Source: Myxococcales bacterium (GTDB lineage Bacteria > Myxococcota > UBA727 > VGSZ01). From it: a stretch of 38,944 bases of DNA. Every line of letters begins with the position of its first letter. Position 1 is the first letter of the stretch. The notes under the pieces were generated by a model that was given only the letters and a program-made list of their open reading frames with translations, was not told the origin of the DNA and did not search any database. This document shows positions 8,201 through 16,934 of the stretch, one piece after another. The position numbers were made by a program, and so were the translations under genes. The stretch covers positions 1-38,944 of the forward strand of contig JAHFED010000057.1 in the NCBI GenBank assembly GCA_023248635.1, read 5' to 3'.

Positions 8201-8320
8201 GAGGGCAGAGCACACGCGTACCAAGACACGCGCTGCTGACAAGGCGCGAGAGCGACTGCGGAGCGGCGGGTCGCTAGAGCTTGGTGTTCCGAGGAAAGAG
8301 GGTCTAGATTCCCCACGCTC

Positions 8321-9775
8321 ATGGCCGACCTTTTCTTGCACCTGCCATTCGCTCGTCGGCTGCGCTTCGCCGAAGGGCTCCACCCGCTGATCGCAGAGGC
8401 CCTCGCCCGCCGGCAAACGTTGATGGCTTTTGGTGCCGCGCTGCCCCTGCTCCCCGGGGTCGAGCTCCACGGGATGTCGTTTTTCCGACGCCTCTTCTCC
8501 GGCGGCGACGCAGCTCGTTGGCAAAAGCAGCTGGCCCCTGGCCCGTCGGCGCGGGTGGAGCTGGTGAAGCGTTTCCTTCTCGGCGGCGATCCCGGCCAGG
8601 GCCTGGGCACCATGTCGCGCCTCGCCCTTGGTCTCGGCGTCCTGTCCCACGAGCTGCTTGAGCTGAAGCTCCAAGGCGCCGGAGCCCCCAGCGCCGGGGA
8701 GCGCGCCGCCGTCGAACGCGCCCAAGCCCGCCTGTGGATGCAGGGCGCTATCCCGGACAATCTCGAAAATGAGTGGAAGGCCACAGCCGAGCTCGGCGAC
8801 GGCGACCTGCACCGGCGCACCTTTGACCACGTCGACGCCGCCCTCAAGGCTGCCTTTGGTCAGGGTCCCGGCAAAGATGCGCTGTTGCGTTGGGCCAAGG
8901 GGCTGGTCGCCGAGGTCAGCCCAGCGCTGCAGCGGGGTTTGCCGGCCTCGCTCTCCCTGCCCGATCACGTTGCCCGGGGCCCCCACTTCGAGAACAACAA
9001 TTTCAGCGCCAAGGTCCAAGCCGCCGTCGTCGGCTTCATTTCATTGGCCAACCGCCTCGGCGAGCGCTTGACCCAGTCCACCGACCTCGACGCCCTCGCC
9101 ATCGTCGAGGCCCTGTGCGGATCCGGCGGTCAGGGCGTCATGCTCGATGGGCCTCCCGACGCCGCCGCTGCTGGGCGCTGGGTCGAGTGGCAGGTGGCCA
9201 AGCGCAAGCAAACGCTCGAGCGCGGGCGCAACGAGAAGCCGGCGTTCATCGAGGGTCTCGGCGAGGTCAAACCCATCCACCGCAGCGCTGCCTTCACGGG
9301 CATGATGAACCTCTCGGACATTCCCGCCGACCAGCTTCCCCCCGAGCTCAGACAGGCCCCGCTGCCGCCGCCGTCGTCGGCTTTTTCGCCGCCGGTCCCT
9401 GCCACCAGCGACATCTCTCTCGCCGCCATCGAAGCCGCCGCCGTCGGCCAGCCCCCCCTGCCGGTGGATGCCTCTGGTCCCGTTCCGATGCGGCCCCTGG
9501 GCCTTCCCCCAGCGCTGACCCAGGAAATCTCGGTCGCCCAGATCGAGGGCGAGATGCGTGCCTTTCCGACGCCGGCGCTGACCCAAGAGGTGGCTGCCAT
9601 TCAGGTCGAGGGGAGCTTCTCGCCCCCAGCGATGACCCAAGAGGTCTCCCTGATGCAGATCGAGGCCCAGTCGGCGGCGCACCAGCAGCAGGCTCACCAG
9701 CACCCACACTCGGGCAACGGTGAAATCAGAAACGGCGAGGCGCGGCCCGAGGACTCCGACCCGCCTCGCGAGTAG
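8321..9775 (+). CDS. Unknown protein with C-terminal TQE repeats
   Basis: A 484-residue protein of no confidently recognised family. Residues 1-300 are a helical, largely cytoplasmic-looking domain. The start (ARRLRFAEGLHPLIAEALARRQTLMAFGAALPLLPGVE) recalls the zinc-dependent phospholipase C-like proteins often found in myxobacteria, but I cannot confirm the full set of metal-binding histidines. Residues about 320-400 are a Pro/Ala linker. The tail has three diverged repeats of P-A-L/M-T-Q-E-I/V...Q-I/V-E starting at residues 397, 418 and 436, then a Gln/His-rich end. The ATG start is preceded by GAGGAAAGAGGG, some 20 bases away, so the ribosome binding site is weak. It is divergent from the aminopeptidase gene and 214 bases before the S41 protease gene. 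Confidence 0.8.
   Translation: MADLFLHLPFARRLRFAEGLHPLIAEALARRQTLMAFGAALPLLPGVELHGMSFFRRLFSGGDAARWQKQLAPGPSARVELVKRFLLGGDPGQGLGTMSRLALGLGVLSHELLELKLQGAGAPSAGERAAVERAQARLWMQGAIPDNLENEWKATAELGDGDLHRRTFDHVDAALKAAFGQGPGKDALLRWAKGLVAEVSPALQRGLPASLSLPDHVARGPHFENNNFSAKVQAAVVGFISLANRLGERLTQSTDLDALAIVEALCGSGGQGVMLDGPPDAAAAGRWVEWQVAKRKQTLERGRNEKPAFIEGLGEVKPIHRSAAFTGMMNLSDIPADQLPPELRQAPLPPPSSAFSPPVPATSDISLAAIEAAAVGQPPLPVDASGPVPMRPLGLPPALTQEISVAQIEGEMRAFPTPALTQEVAAIQVEGSFSPPAMTQEVSLMQIEAQSAAHQQQAHQHPHSGNGEIRNGEARPEDSDPPRE
9509..9664 (+). repeat. Coding repeat: three TQE-type peptide motifs
   Basis: Three in-frame segments encode P-A-[LM]-T-Q-E-[IV]-x3-[AIM]-Q-[IV]-E, starting at residues 397, 418 and 436 of the unknown protein, so spacing is 21 and 18 residues. 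A weaker fourth relative (SDISLAAIE) lies earlier. Such short conserved motifs in a disordered tail look like repeated docking sites; that is inference. Confidence 0.7.
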
Positions 9776-9989
9776 GTTCTGCTGCCAAGGCGAAGGCCCT
9801 CCCCTTGGCGCCGGAGCTGCGTCAACTCGTTGGAGGCGGCGTCGTTCGAGCTCGCCCCAGGAGATCGGTACCAAGCCCCCACATGCGGGAACACCCCGAC
9901 GTTCGCTAAGGTCCTTCCTTGCGCCTCCGCCAGACCCAAACGCCGACGTCGACGTTTGCTTTCTGGTCCCCTTCGCCGAAGGACGTCTC

Positions 9990-12900
9990 GTGACCGCTCG
10001 CGCGCCGACAGTACTCATTGCTCCTGGCGCTCGCGCGCCGCGAGTCTCGCTCATCCCCGCGTTGTTGCTGGCCTGTGGTCTGGCGCTGCTGGCCTCGGAC
10101 TCCCGCGCTGACGGCGACAAAGAAGCCCTCTCCGAGCTGCGGGTGTTCAACCGCGTCGTGCTCTTGGTGAAGGAGCAGTACGTCGAGCCCGATCGCATCC
10201 GGCCCAAAGAGATGCTGCGTGCCGCCCTCGACGCCGTCGAAAAGAGCGTCCCCGAGGTGTTGGTCGAAGACGTCGACGACGACACCATCAAGGTCAGCGT
10301 GGGCAACGGCTCGGGGACCGAGCAACGCGTGTTCGACATCAACGACGTCACGTCTTTGTGGGAGCTCTCGTTTCGCCTTTCGAGCATCTTTCGCTTCCTC
10401 GAGACCCGCATCTCCCCTGACGTGAACAAGAAGGACGTCGAGTACGCCGCCGTCAACGGCATGTTGGGCAAGCTCGATCCCCACTCGGTGTTGCTCGAGC
10501 CCCGCTTCTCTCAAGAGATGAAGCTCTCAACCAAGGGCGAGTTCGGCGGCCTCGGCATCGTCATCTCGATCCGCGACGGCGGCCTCACCGTGATCTCGCC
10601 CATCGACGGCACGCCGGCGGATCAGGTCGGCATCAAGGCCCAGGACAAGATCGTGAAGATCGGCGAGGAGTCGACGGTCAACATGGGCCTCGACGAAGCC
10701 GTCGAACGCCTGCGGGGCAAGCCCGCCACCACCATCACCATCTGGGTGCTGCGCAAGGGCTGGGAGGAAGCGCGGCGCTTCGACATCGTGCGGGCGATCA
10801 TCAAGGTCGACGCCGTTAGCGTCGAGCGCAGCGGTGACTTCGCCTATGTGAAGATCAAGCAATTCGCCGGGCACGTCGCCGAAGACGTCTTGGCAGGGGT
10901 CGAGAAGGCCGAGAAGGCCAGCAAGGTCCCGCTCAAGGGGATGATTCTCGACATGCGCAACAACCCCGGCGGTCTGCTCGATCAGGCCATCGAAGTCTCC
11001 AATCTCTTCCTCAAAGACGGCGTCCTCGTCGTCACCCAAGATGGCCAAGCCAAGGATGGCCGTCGCGAGGTCATGGCCCGCGCCAAGAACCAACGCATCG
11101 ATCTGCCTGTGGTGGTGCTCGTCAACGGTGGGTCGGCGTCAGCGTCGGAGATCGTCGCTGGCGCCCTGAAGAACCGGGGCCGCGGCTTCATCGTCGGCGA
11201 CCAGACCTTCGGCAAGGGCAGCGTGCAGCAGCTCTATGATTTTCCCGATTCGTCGTCGTTGAAGCTCACCATCGGCCAGTACCTCACGCCCGGCGATGAG
11301 AGCATCCAGTCCGTCGGCATCACCCCCGATCTGCAGCTGCATCCCATCCTCGCCTCGGACAAAGAGAACCTGAACCTGCTGCCCGACGAGCACACCCGCG
11401 AAGAAGATCTCGATCGGCACCTCGACGACGCCCGCACCAAGACGAACAAGAGCAGCTACGAGCTCGCCTATCTCGCCGAGACCGTCGACAAAGACGAGGC
11501 TGAACGCCGCGACGCCAGCTCCAAGCTCGTCGAGGATTTCGAGATCAAGCTGGCCAAGCGCCTGCTCGATCAAGTGCCCGTGTCCGAGGGCAGCCAGCGC
11601 CAGCCCATCGTAGGGCGCGATCAGCTGCGCCTGCTCGCCCGGCCCATCGTCGACGAAGTCTCCGCCGAAGAAGACAAGCGCATCGATGCGGCCCTGCTCA
11701 AGCTTGGCGTCGATTGGACCCGTGGTGCGCCGTCGTCGTCGATCGGCAAGCTCGGCCTGAGCATCATCGACAGCAAGGCGGTGAAGGCTGGTGACACGCT
11801 GCAGCTCACGCTCGATGCCACCAACCAGGGAAGCACCCCGCTCTACCGGGTGCGCGGCAACACGACGTCGACGCTGGGCTACTTGGCCGATCGAGAATTC
11901 CTCTTTGGCAAGATCGATCCCGGTCAAACCCGGCGGGTCACCGTCGACGTGAAAATGCCCAAGGAGCTGCAAGGCCGGCGCGATCTGGTGCGCGTCGCCG
12001 TCGCCGACGACCTCCATGCTCTTGCGACCATCGACCTGCCGGTCACCACCGAGGGCCTCGATCGTCCGCGCTTTTCCTACGGCCTCTTCATCGACGACGC
12101 CGCCGGCAAAGACACCAGCGGCAACGGCGACGGCCTGCTGCAGATGGGCGAAAGCGTCGCCCTCGTCGTCGGCATCAAGAACACGGGCAAGGGCCAAGCC
12201 GCCGAGCCCACCGCCTTGCTCAAGAACCTGGGCGGAGCAGAGGTGTTCATCGATCTCGGTCGCCAGCGTCTCGACGCCCTGCCGCCGGGCTCCACCGGCA
12301 CCGCGCGCTTCTTGTTCAAGGTGCAGCCGCCGACGAGCCAGGGGTCATCTGGTAGCGCCGCACTCGAGGGTCCGCCGCCGCAGAAGATCGAGCTGCGCCT
12401 GCAGGTGTTCGACGGCGTCTTGGGCGATTACCTCGTCGAGAAGCTGAGCTTTCCCATCAAGGCCCCCAAGACCGCGTCGACGTCGCCGCCGAAGAAGATC
12501 AAGGGCCTGGTCGAAGCCAACGCCGCCCTCTCCATTCTCGCTGCGGCCGATGCGTCGTCGATGGTGCTGGCCCACGCCGAACCCGGGGCCCGCTTCGACG
12601 CCGTCGCCGAAGTGAATGGCTTCGTGCGGGTGCGCTTGAACGCCGCCGAAAAAGCCTCCGGCAACCTCTACGGCTACGTGGCCCAGACTGGCGTCTCCCC
12701 CGCCAAAGGCAAGGCGAGTGCGACGACGGGGACCGGTGAGCCCCAGGGCTTGAGCTTGGTCTACGGCCGCGATCCCCCGACGATCACCTTCCTCGATGGT
12801 GGAGGCGCCACCCAGGGTGAATACGTCGTGACGGCCAGCGATCGCTTCGACATCCGCGCTCACATCGTCGACGACGGCAAGGTCAACGACGCCTATGTCT

Positions 12901-13115
12901 TCGTCGCCGACCAAAAGGTCTACTACCAGCGCTTCGGTGCCGCCGCCCGCGGGCCCACCGACGTCACGCTCAGCCACAGCGTGCCGCTCAAGCCGGGCAT
13001 CAATGTCATCACCGTGGTGGCGCGCGAAGACGACGAATTCGCTCAGCGCGAGGTCGTCACGGTGTTCTCGACCAGCGGCGATCCCCTCGCGCCCAAGAAG
13101 ATCTCGACCCACTGA
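9990..13115 (+). CDS. Secreted S41 (CtpA-type) PDZ protease with long C-terminal extension
   Basis: A 1041-residue serine protease of the C-terminal processing family, acting in the periplasm or outside the cell. The GTG at 9990-9992 is chosen because GAAGGA lies seven bases upstream and a signal peptide follows (VSLIPALLLACGLALLASDSRA). A PDZ domain (about 185-265) precedes the S41 core. In SASASE the likely nucleophile is Ser384, and Lys409 of FGKGSVQ lies 25 residues on, the normal dyad spacing. Most CtpA proteins end near residue 450-550. Here some 500 more residues contain two CARDB/Ig-like regions (NQGSTPLYRVRG; GNGDGLLQMGESVALVVGIKNTG), a bacterial SH3-like region and a final beta domain. 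The extra domains probably tether it to substrate or surface. The reading frame stays open upstream of 9990, but that stretch is not a plausible protein. A kinase gene follows 71 bases downstream. Confidence 0.93.
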   Translation: MTARAPTVLIAPGARAPRVSLIPALLLACGLALLASDSRADGDKEALSELRVFNRVVLLVKEQYVEPDRIRPKEMLRAALDAVEKSVPEVLVEDVDDDTIKVSVGNGSGTEQRVFDINDVTSLWELSFRLSSIFRFLETRISPDVNKKDVEYAAVNGMLGKLDPHSVLLEPRFSQEMKLSTKGEFGGLGIVISIRDGGLTVISPIDGTPADQVGIKAQDKIVKIGEESTVNMGLDEAVERLRGKPATTITIWVLRKGWEEARRFDIVRAIIKVDAVSVERSGDFAYVKIKQFAGHVAEDVLAGVEKAEKASKVPLKGMILDMRNNPGGLLDQAIEVSNLFLKDGVLVVTQDGQAKDGRREVMARAKNQRIDLPVVVLVNGGSASASEIVAGALKNRGRGFIVGDQTFGKGSVQQLYDFPDSSSLKLTIGQYLTPGDESIQSVGITPDLQLHPILASDKENLNLLPDEHTREEDLDRHLDDARTKTNKSSYELAYLAETVDKDEAERRDASSKLVEDFEIKLAKRLLDQVPVSEGSQRQPIVGRDQLRLLARPIVDEVSAEEDKRIDAALLKLGVDWTRGAPSSSIGKLGLSIIDSKAVKAGDTLQLTLDATNQGSTPLYRVRGNTTSTLGYLADREFLFGKIDPGQTRRVTVDVKMPKELQGRRDLVRVAVADDLHALATIDLPVTTEGLDRPRFSYGLFIDDAAGKDTSGNGDGLLQMGESVALVVGIKNTGKGQAAEPTALLKNLGGAEVFIDLGRQRLDALPPGSTGTARFLFKVQPPTSQGSSGSAALEGPPPQKIELRLQVFDGVLGDYLVEKLSFPIKAPKTASTSPPKKIKGLVEANAALSILAAADASSMVLAHAEPGARFDAVAEVNGFVRVRLNAAEKASGNLYGYVAQTGVSPAKGKASATTGTGEPQGLSLVYGRDPPTITFLDGGGATQGEYVVTASDRFDIRAHIVDDGKVNDAYVFVADQKVYYQRFGAAARGPTDVTLSHSVPLKPGINVITVVAREDDEFAQREVVTVFSTSGDPLAPKKISTH

Positions 13116-13186
13116 CGCTCCGGCAGACCAAGGTCGGTGACAGCGGACAGGATGACGTCGACATCGCCGTCGTGGGAACCTGAAGC

Positions 13187-15199
13187 ATGAGCGAAGCGAC
13201 CTTGGCGGACTTTGAGACCGGGCCCGTTTTGGGGCAGGGCGGCATGGCCACGGTCTATCGCGCCACCGACAAGCGCACCGGCGAGGTGGTGGCGCTGAAG
13301 CTGATGCTGGCCAACGTCGCCGACGACCCCACCTTCATCGAGCGCTTTCGCCGCGAAGCCCGCGCGACCATGGCCTTGCAACACGAGAACATCTGTCGCG
13401 TGCTCGCTGCCGGCGAAGGCGAAGGCAAGCTGTTCATGGCCATGGAGGTCATCGACGGCGGCTCGGTGCGCGAGCTCAAGCAAAAGTTCGGGGGCAAGCT
13501 CCCGCCCCAGCTCGCCGCTGAGATCGTGGCCCAACTGCTCCAGGCCCTGGGTGCTGCCCACAAGCTCGGGGTGATCCACCGCGATCTCAAGCCCGCCAAT
13601 CTGATGCTCACGCGTGCTGGCGTCTTGAAGCTCGTCGACTTCGGCATCGCCAAATCGTCGTCGGACAACACCCTGACGGCAACGGGCATGCTGGTGGGCA
13701 CGCCGGCCTACATGAGCCCCGAGCAGGTGAAGGGTGACGACCTCGACGGCCGCAGCGATCTGTTTTCAACGGGTCTGATCTTTCACGACCTCATGTGCGG
13801 CCGCAGTCCCTATTACTCGGACAACCCGGGCACCTCGCTGATGAAGGTCTTGCAAGAAGAGGTGCCCGGCATCTTCGACGTGCTCTTTGGCGTCGACGCC
13901 GTCGTCGAAGCGGTGCACGGCCGCTTGACCGCCAAGGAAAAAGAGGAGCGCTTCGCCGACGCCGCCGCCGCCGTCGCTGCCCTGAAGCCCTACCTGGAGA
14001 AGGTGCGCGCTCGTTATCCGCGCCTCATCTCGGAGTGTCTGAGAAACCCAGCGGGGATGAAGCAGTTGCTGTCGCGTGAGCAGGCCGACGCCGAGCTTCA
14101 GCGCGCGCGCTCTCTGCTGCAGCGGCATGGACCAGTGCACGCCGCTGCTCTCGCCTTGGAAAATGCCATGCACCTCGATCCCTCTCTCGAGGACGCGCGC
14201 CTCGAGCTCGAGGCCATCGCGCCCCAGCTCGGTTTCCATGCCGAGATCATCGATGACCCCCGCATCCAAGAGGCCCTGCAGCAGCTGAAAAAAGCGCCCA
14301 GCAACGCCGGCGTGCTCAAGCGCCTCGCGGACTTGCACAAGGCGTCCGGCAACCTGCGCGAGAGCGCGCGTTTCATGAAGCGGTATTTAAGGCTCAAGGA
14401 CGACGCCGCCGCGCTTCAGCAATTGGTGACGCTGCTGCACGGGCCGGGCAGTGATCCGGCGCTGGTCACGGGGACCATCGGCAAGCTGCGCACGCAGGAC
14501 ATCATGGCCGGGCTCAAGACCGGCGGCATGGCCGGGGTTCGCACCGAGCCGCCCCTGCGAGAGCGCACCCAATCGGCCCTGAAGAACCTCGACACCCAAA
14601 AGCGGGCCGCCATCGCCGACGCCGCCCGCCAGAGTCCCACCGGCCAGGTGCGGGCCGTGGGACCCACCATGAGCAGCGAGGCCGCCGACCTCGCCACGCG
14701 CACCGAAGACGACTACGGCCCCATCGCCCGTTTGCGCGAGCAGCTCGGGGCCTGGTGGTGGGTGGCCGTCGGCGCCGTCGTCGTCGTCGTCATCGTCATC
14801 GTTGCTTCTCGTTTGGTCGTCAGCGGCGTCACCGTGGCCCAAGAGGGACTGATCAAGCACGTCGAGGGACAGGCCATCGACGAGGAGAAAACCGTCTTCA
14901 ATCTGCAAACGACCAAGCTCAACGAAGCCCGCGCCGCCTTGGAGAAGGGGAGCTTCGTCGCCTGCGGCATCGCTGCGAGCCAGGCCTTGGAGGGGGAGAA
15001 GACGGCGAAGTTCGTCCTCGACGCCTACTTCATCATCGCCCAGTGCTCGCTGATGGCCGGCGACGTGTCGTCGGCCAAAGAGCGCCTGCAGGACTTCAAA
15101 GACAACGCGAACATGAGCGACAAGCGCTTCGAGATCGCCAAGGATCAGCTCAAGGCCATCGCGCGCGGCGAGACGCCCGGCGCCGTTCGCAAATGGTGA
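13187..15199 (+). CDS. Membrane-anchored Ser/Thr protein kinase
   Basis: A 670-residue Hanks-type kinase. The catalytic domain (about 8-275) has GQGGMATVY, VVALK with Lys38, HRDLKPAN with catalytic Asp133, DFG with Asp151 and GTPAYMSPEQ, so all key residues are present. A helical TPR-like region follows (about 290-430), then a linker and a single membrane segment (about 523-547) written with a run of GTC codons (VVVVVIVIV). The C-terminal 120 residues would lie in the periplasm and are helical, with a tail rich in Lys, Asp and Glu. They may sense a signal; this is inference from topology. It lies 71 bases after the S41 protease gene and may share its transcript. Confidence 0.94.
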   Translation: MSEATLADFETGPVLGQGGMATVYRATDKRTGEVVALKLMLANVADDPTFIERFRREARATMALQHENICRVLAAGEGEGKLFMAMEVIDGGSVRELKQKFGGKLPPQLAAEIVAQLLQALGAAHKLGVIHRDLKPANLMLTRAGVLKLVDFGIAKSSSDNTLTATGMLVGTPAYMSPEQVKGDDLDGRSDLFSTGLIFHDLMCGRSPYYSDNPGTSLMKVLQEEVPGIFDVLFGVDAVVEAVHGRLTAKEKEERFADAAAAVAALKPYLEKVRARYPRLISECLRNPAGMKQLLSREQADAELQRARSLLQRHGPVHAAALALENAMHLDPSLEDARLELEAIAPQLGFHAEIIDDPRIQEALQQLKKAPSNAGVLKRLADLHKASGNLRESARFMKRYLRLKDDAAALQQLVTLLHGPGSDPALVTGTIGKLRTQDIMAGLKTGGMAGVRTEPPLRERTQSALKNLDTQKRAAIADAARQSPTGQVRAVGPTMSSEAADLATRTEDDYGPIARLREQLGAWWWVAVGAVVVVVIVIVASRLVVSGVTVAQEGLIKHVEGQAIDEEKTVFNLQTTKLNEARAALEKGSFVACGIAASQALEGEKTAKFVLDAYFIIAQCSLMAGDVSSAKERLQDFKDNANMSDKRFEIAKDQLKAIARGETPGAVRKW

Positions 15200-15287
15200 G
15201 CTCGCGTCGCTGAGGCTCACGGGGTACGCCGTCGTCGAGGCACATGTGCTGCCAGAACGGCAAAGCTCGGGGAATAAGGGAGGCGCC

Positions 15288-15313
15288 CGCGGACACACTC
15301 TTCTGTGTCCGCG
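15288..15313. other. Perfect 10-bp inverted repeat between kinase and sigma factor genes
   Basis: CGCGGACACA and TGTGTCCGCG pair perfectly around the loop CTCTTC. It lies 88 bases after the kinase stop and 125 bases before the sigma factor start. There is no T tract on either side, so it is either a weak terminator or a regulator site for the sigma factor gene. A partial third copy (CAGACACAG) follows directly. The rest of the 239-base gap (15200-15438) shows nothing I can name. Confidence 0.4.
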
Positions 15314-15438
15314 CAGACACAGGCCCGTGCCGGCTCCGCGGTCCGGCGCCCGCTTTCGACCTCTTCGGTCCTGGCACAGCGGCTGCTTTTCACCGCTCAT
15401 CCGCCGCCCCGAAACGCCGAACGCCGAAGAGGTCGCCC

Positions 15439-16179
<741 letters not shown>

Positions 16180-16191
16180 TCGGCTCGCCCC

Positions 16192-16854
16192 TCAGCGCCC
16201 GCGAAAACCAACCGGCGTCCCCGACGACGATGCCACGGCTTCATCGGCTCCCGGCACGGGCACTGGGCGCGGGACGGGGTTTGACACGCCGTCGAGGGCG
16301 TCGGCGACGGTGCGCACGAGCGAGAACGTTCGCCGGGCCGCTTGCGCCGCCATCGGGCCGCCCACCACGACGGTGAGGACGCCGCCTTCGAACTGGAGAC
16401 TGCGAACGGGGACTGCGTCGGCAAAGAGAGCCGCCATCGCCTGCTGTACCGCGGGTTCGGTGAGGGCCCTCCGGATGTCGTCTTCGTCGAAACCCCGCAC
16501 CACGGTGTCGCGATCAAAAAGGGGCAGGCCGGTCGCGATCCCTCCACTGCGAAGCGGACCCAGCATCGAGGGCTCCATGGTGAACCATGAGTGCCGTTGC
16601 GCGATGCCGTGTACCGCGATGCTCCAGGTAGCATTGGCGTACCGACCCTCAACGGCCTCCATGTGCTGTCCGGCCGCAGTCGTCGTCACGCACAGCCCAT
16701 CGAACTGTACGATCGAGCACTGGTATTCAGGGTCCGCAGCAAACGCCGCCAGGAAACGATCTCGAGCGCGTCGCGCGTTCCACAGCGCCACACCGACCGC
16801 GAGCCCGGCCAAGCCCAGGGCCGTAATGACAAAGGGGAACGTCCACTCGCCCAT
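16192..16854 (-). CDS. Unknown single-pass membrane protein
   Basis: A 220-residue protein of no recognised family. One N-terminal membrane segment (about 5-26, FPFVITALGLAGLAVGVALW) is followed by arginines and a soluble domain, probably cytoplasmic by the positive-inside rule. The domain has the conserved-looking blocks YQCSIVQFDGLCVTTT and VRSLQFEGGVLTVVVGG and ends in a Pro/Val-rich tail. It converges on the ECF sigma factor gene with 12 bases between stops. It lies 80 bases after mnmG on the same strand and could be read through from it. The start ATG at 16852-16854 has no strong ribosome binding site. Confidence 0.7.
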   Translation of the reverse strand: MGEWTFPFVITALGLAGLAVGVALWNARRARDRFLAAFAADPEYQCSIVQFDGLCVTTTAAGQHMEAVEGRYANATWSIAVHGIAQRHSWFTMEPSMLGPLRSGGIATGLPLFDRDTVVRGFDEDDIRRALTEPAVQQAMAALFADAVPVRSLQFEGGVLTVVVGGPMAAQAARRTFSLVRTVADALDGVSNPVPRPVPVPGADEAVASSSGTPVGFRGR

Positions 16855-16934
16855 CTCGACGATGCTACCGGCTCTTGCGCTTTCAGCAGTCCCGAGGTGT
16901 TCAAGGCATCCCGAAATGCAGAAAGCACCGGGGC

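Noticed and set aside
9720-9989. N-terminal extension of the S41 protease reading frame
   Set aside because: The extra residues are Arg/Pro-rich with no pattern, overlap the preceding gene and would bury the signal peptide. GTG at 9990 has a good ribosome binding site.
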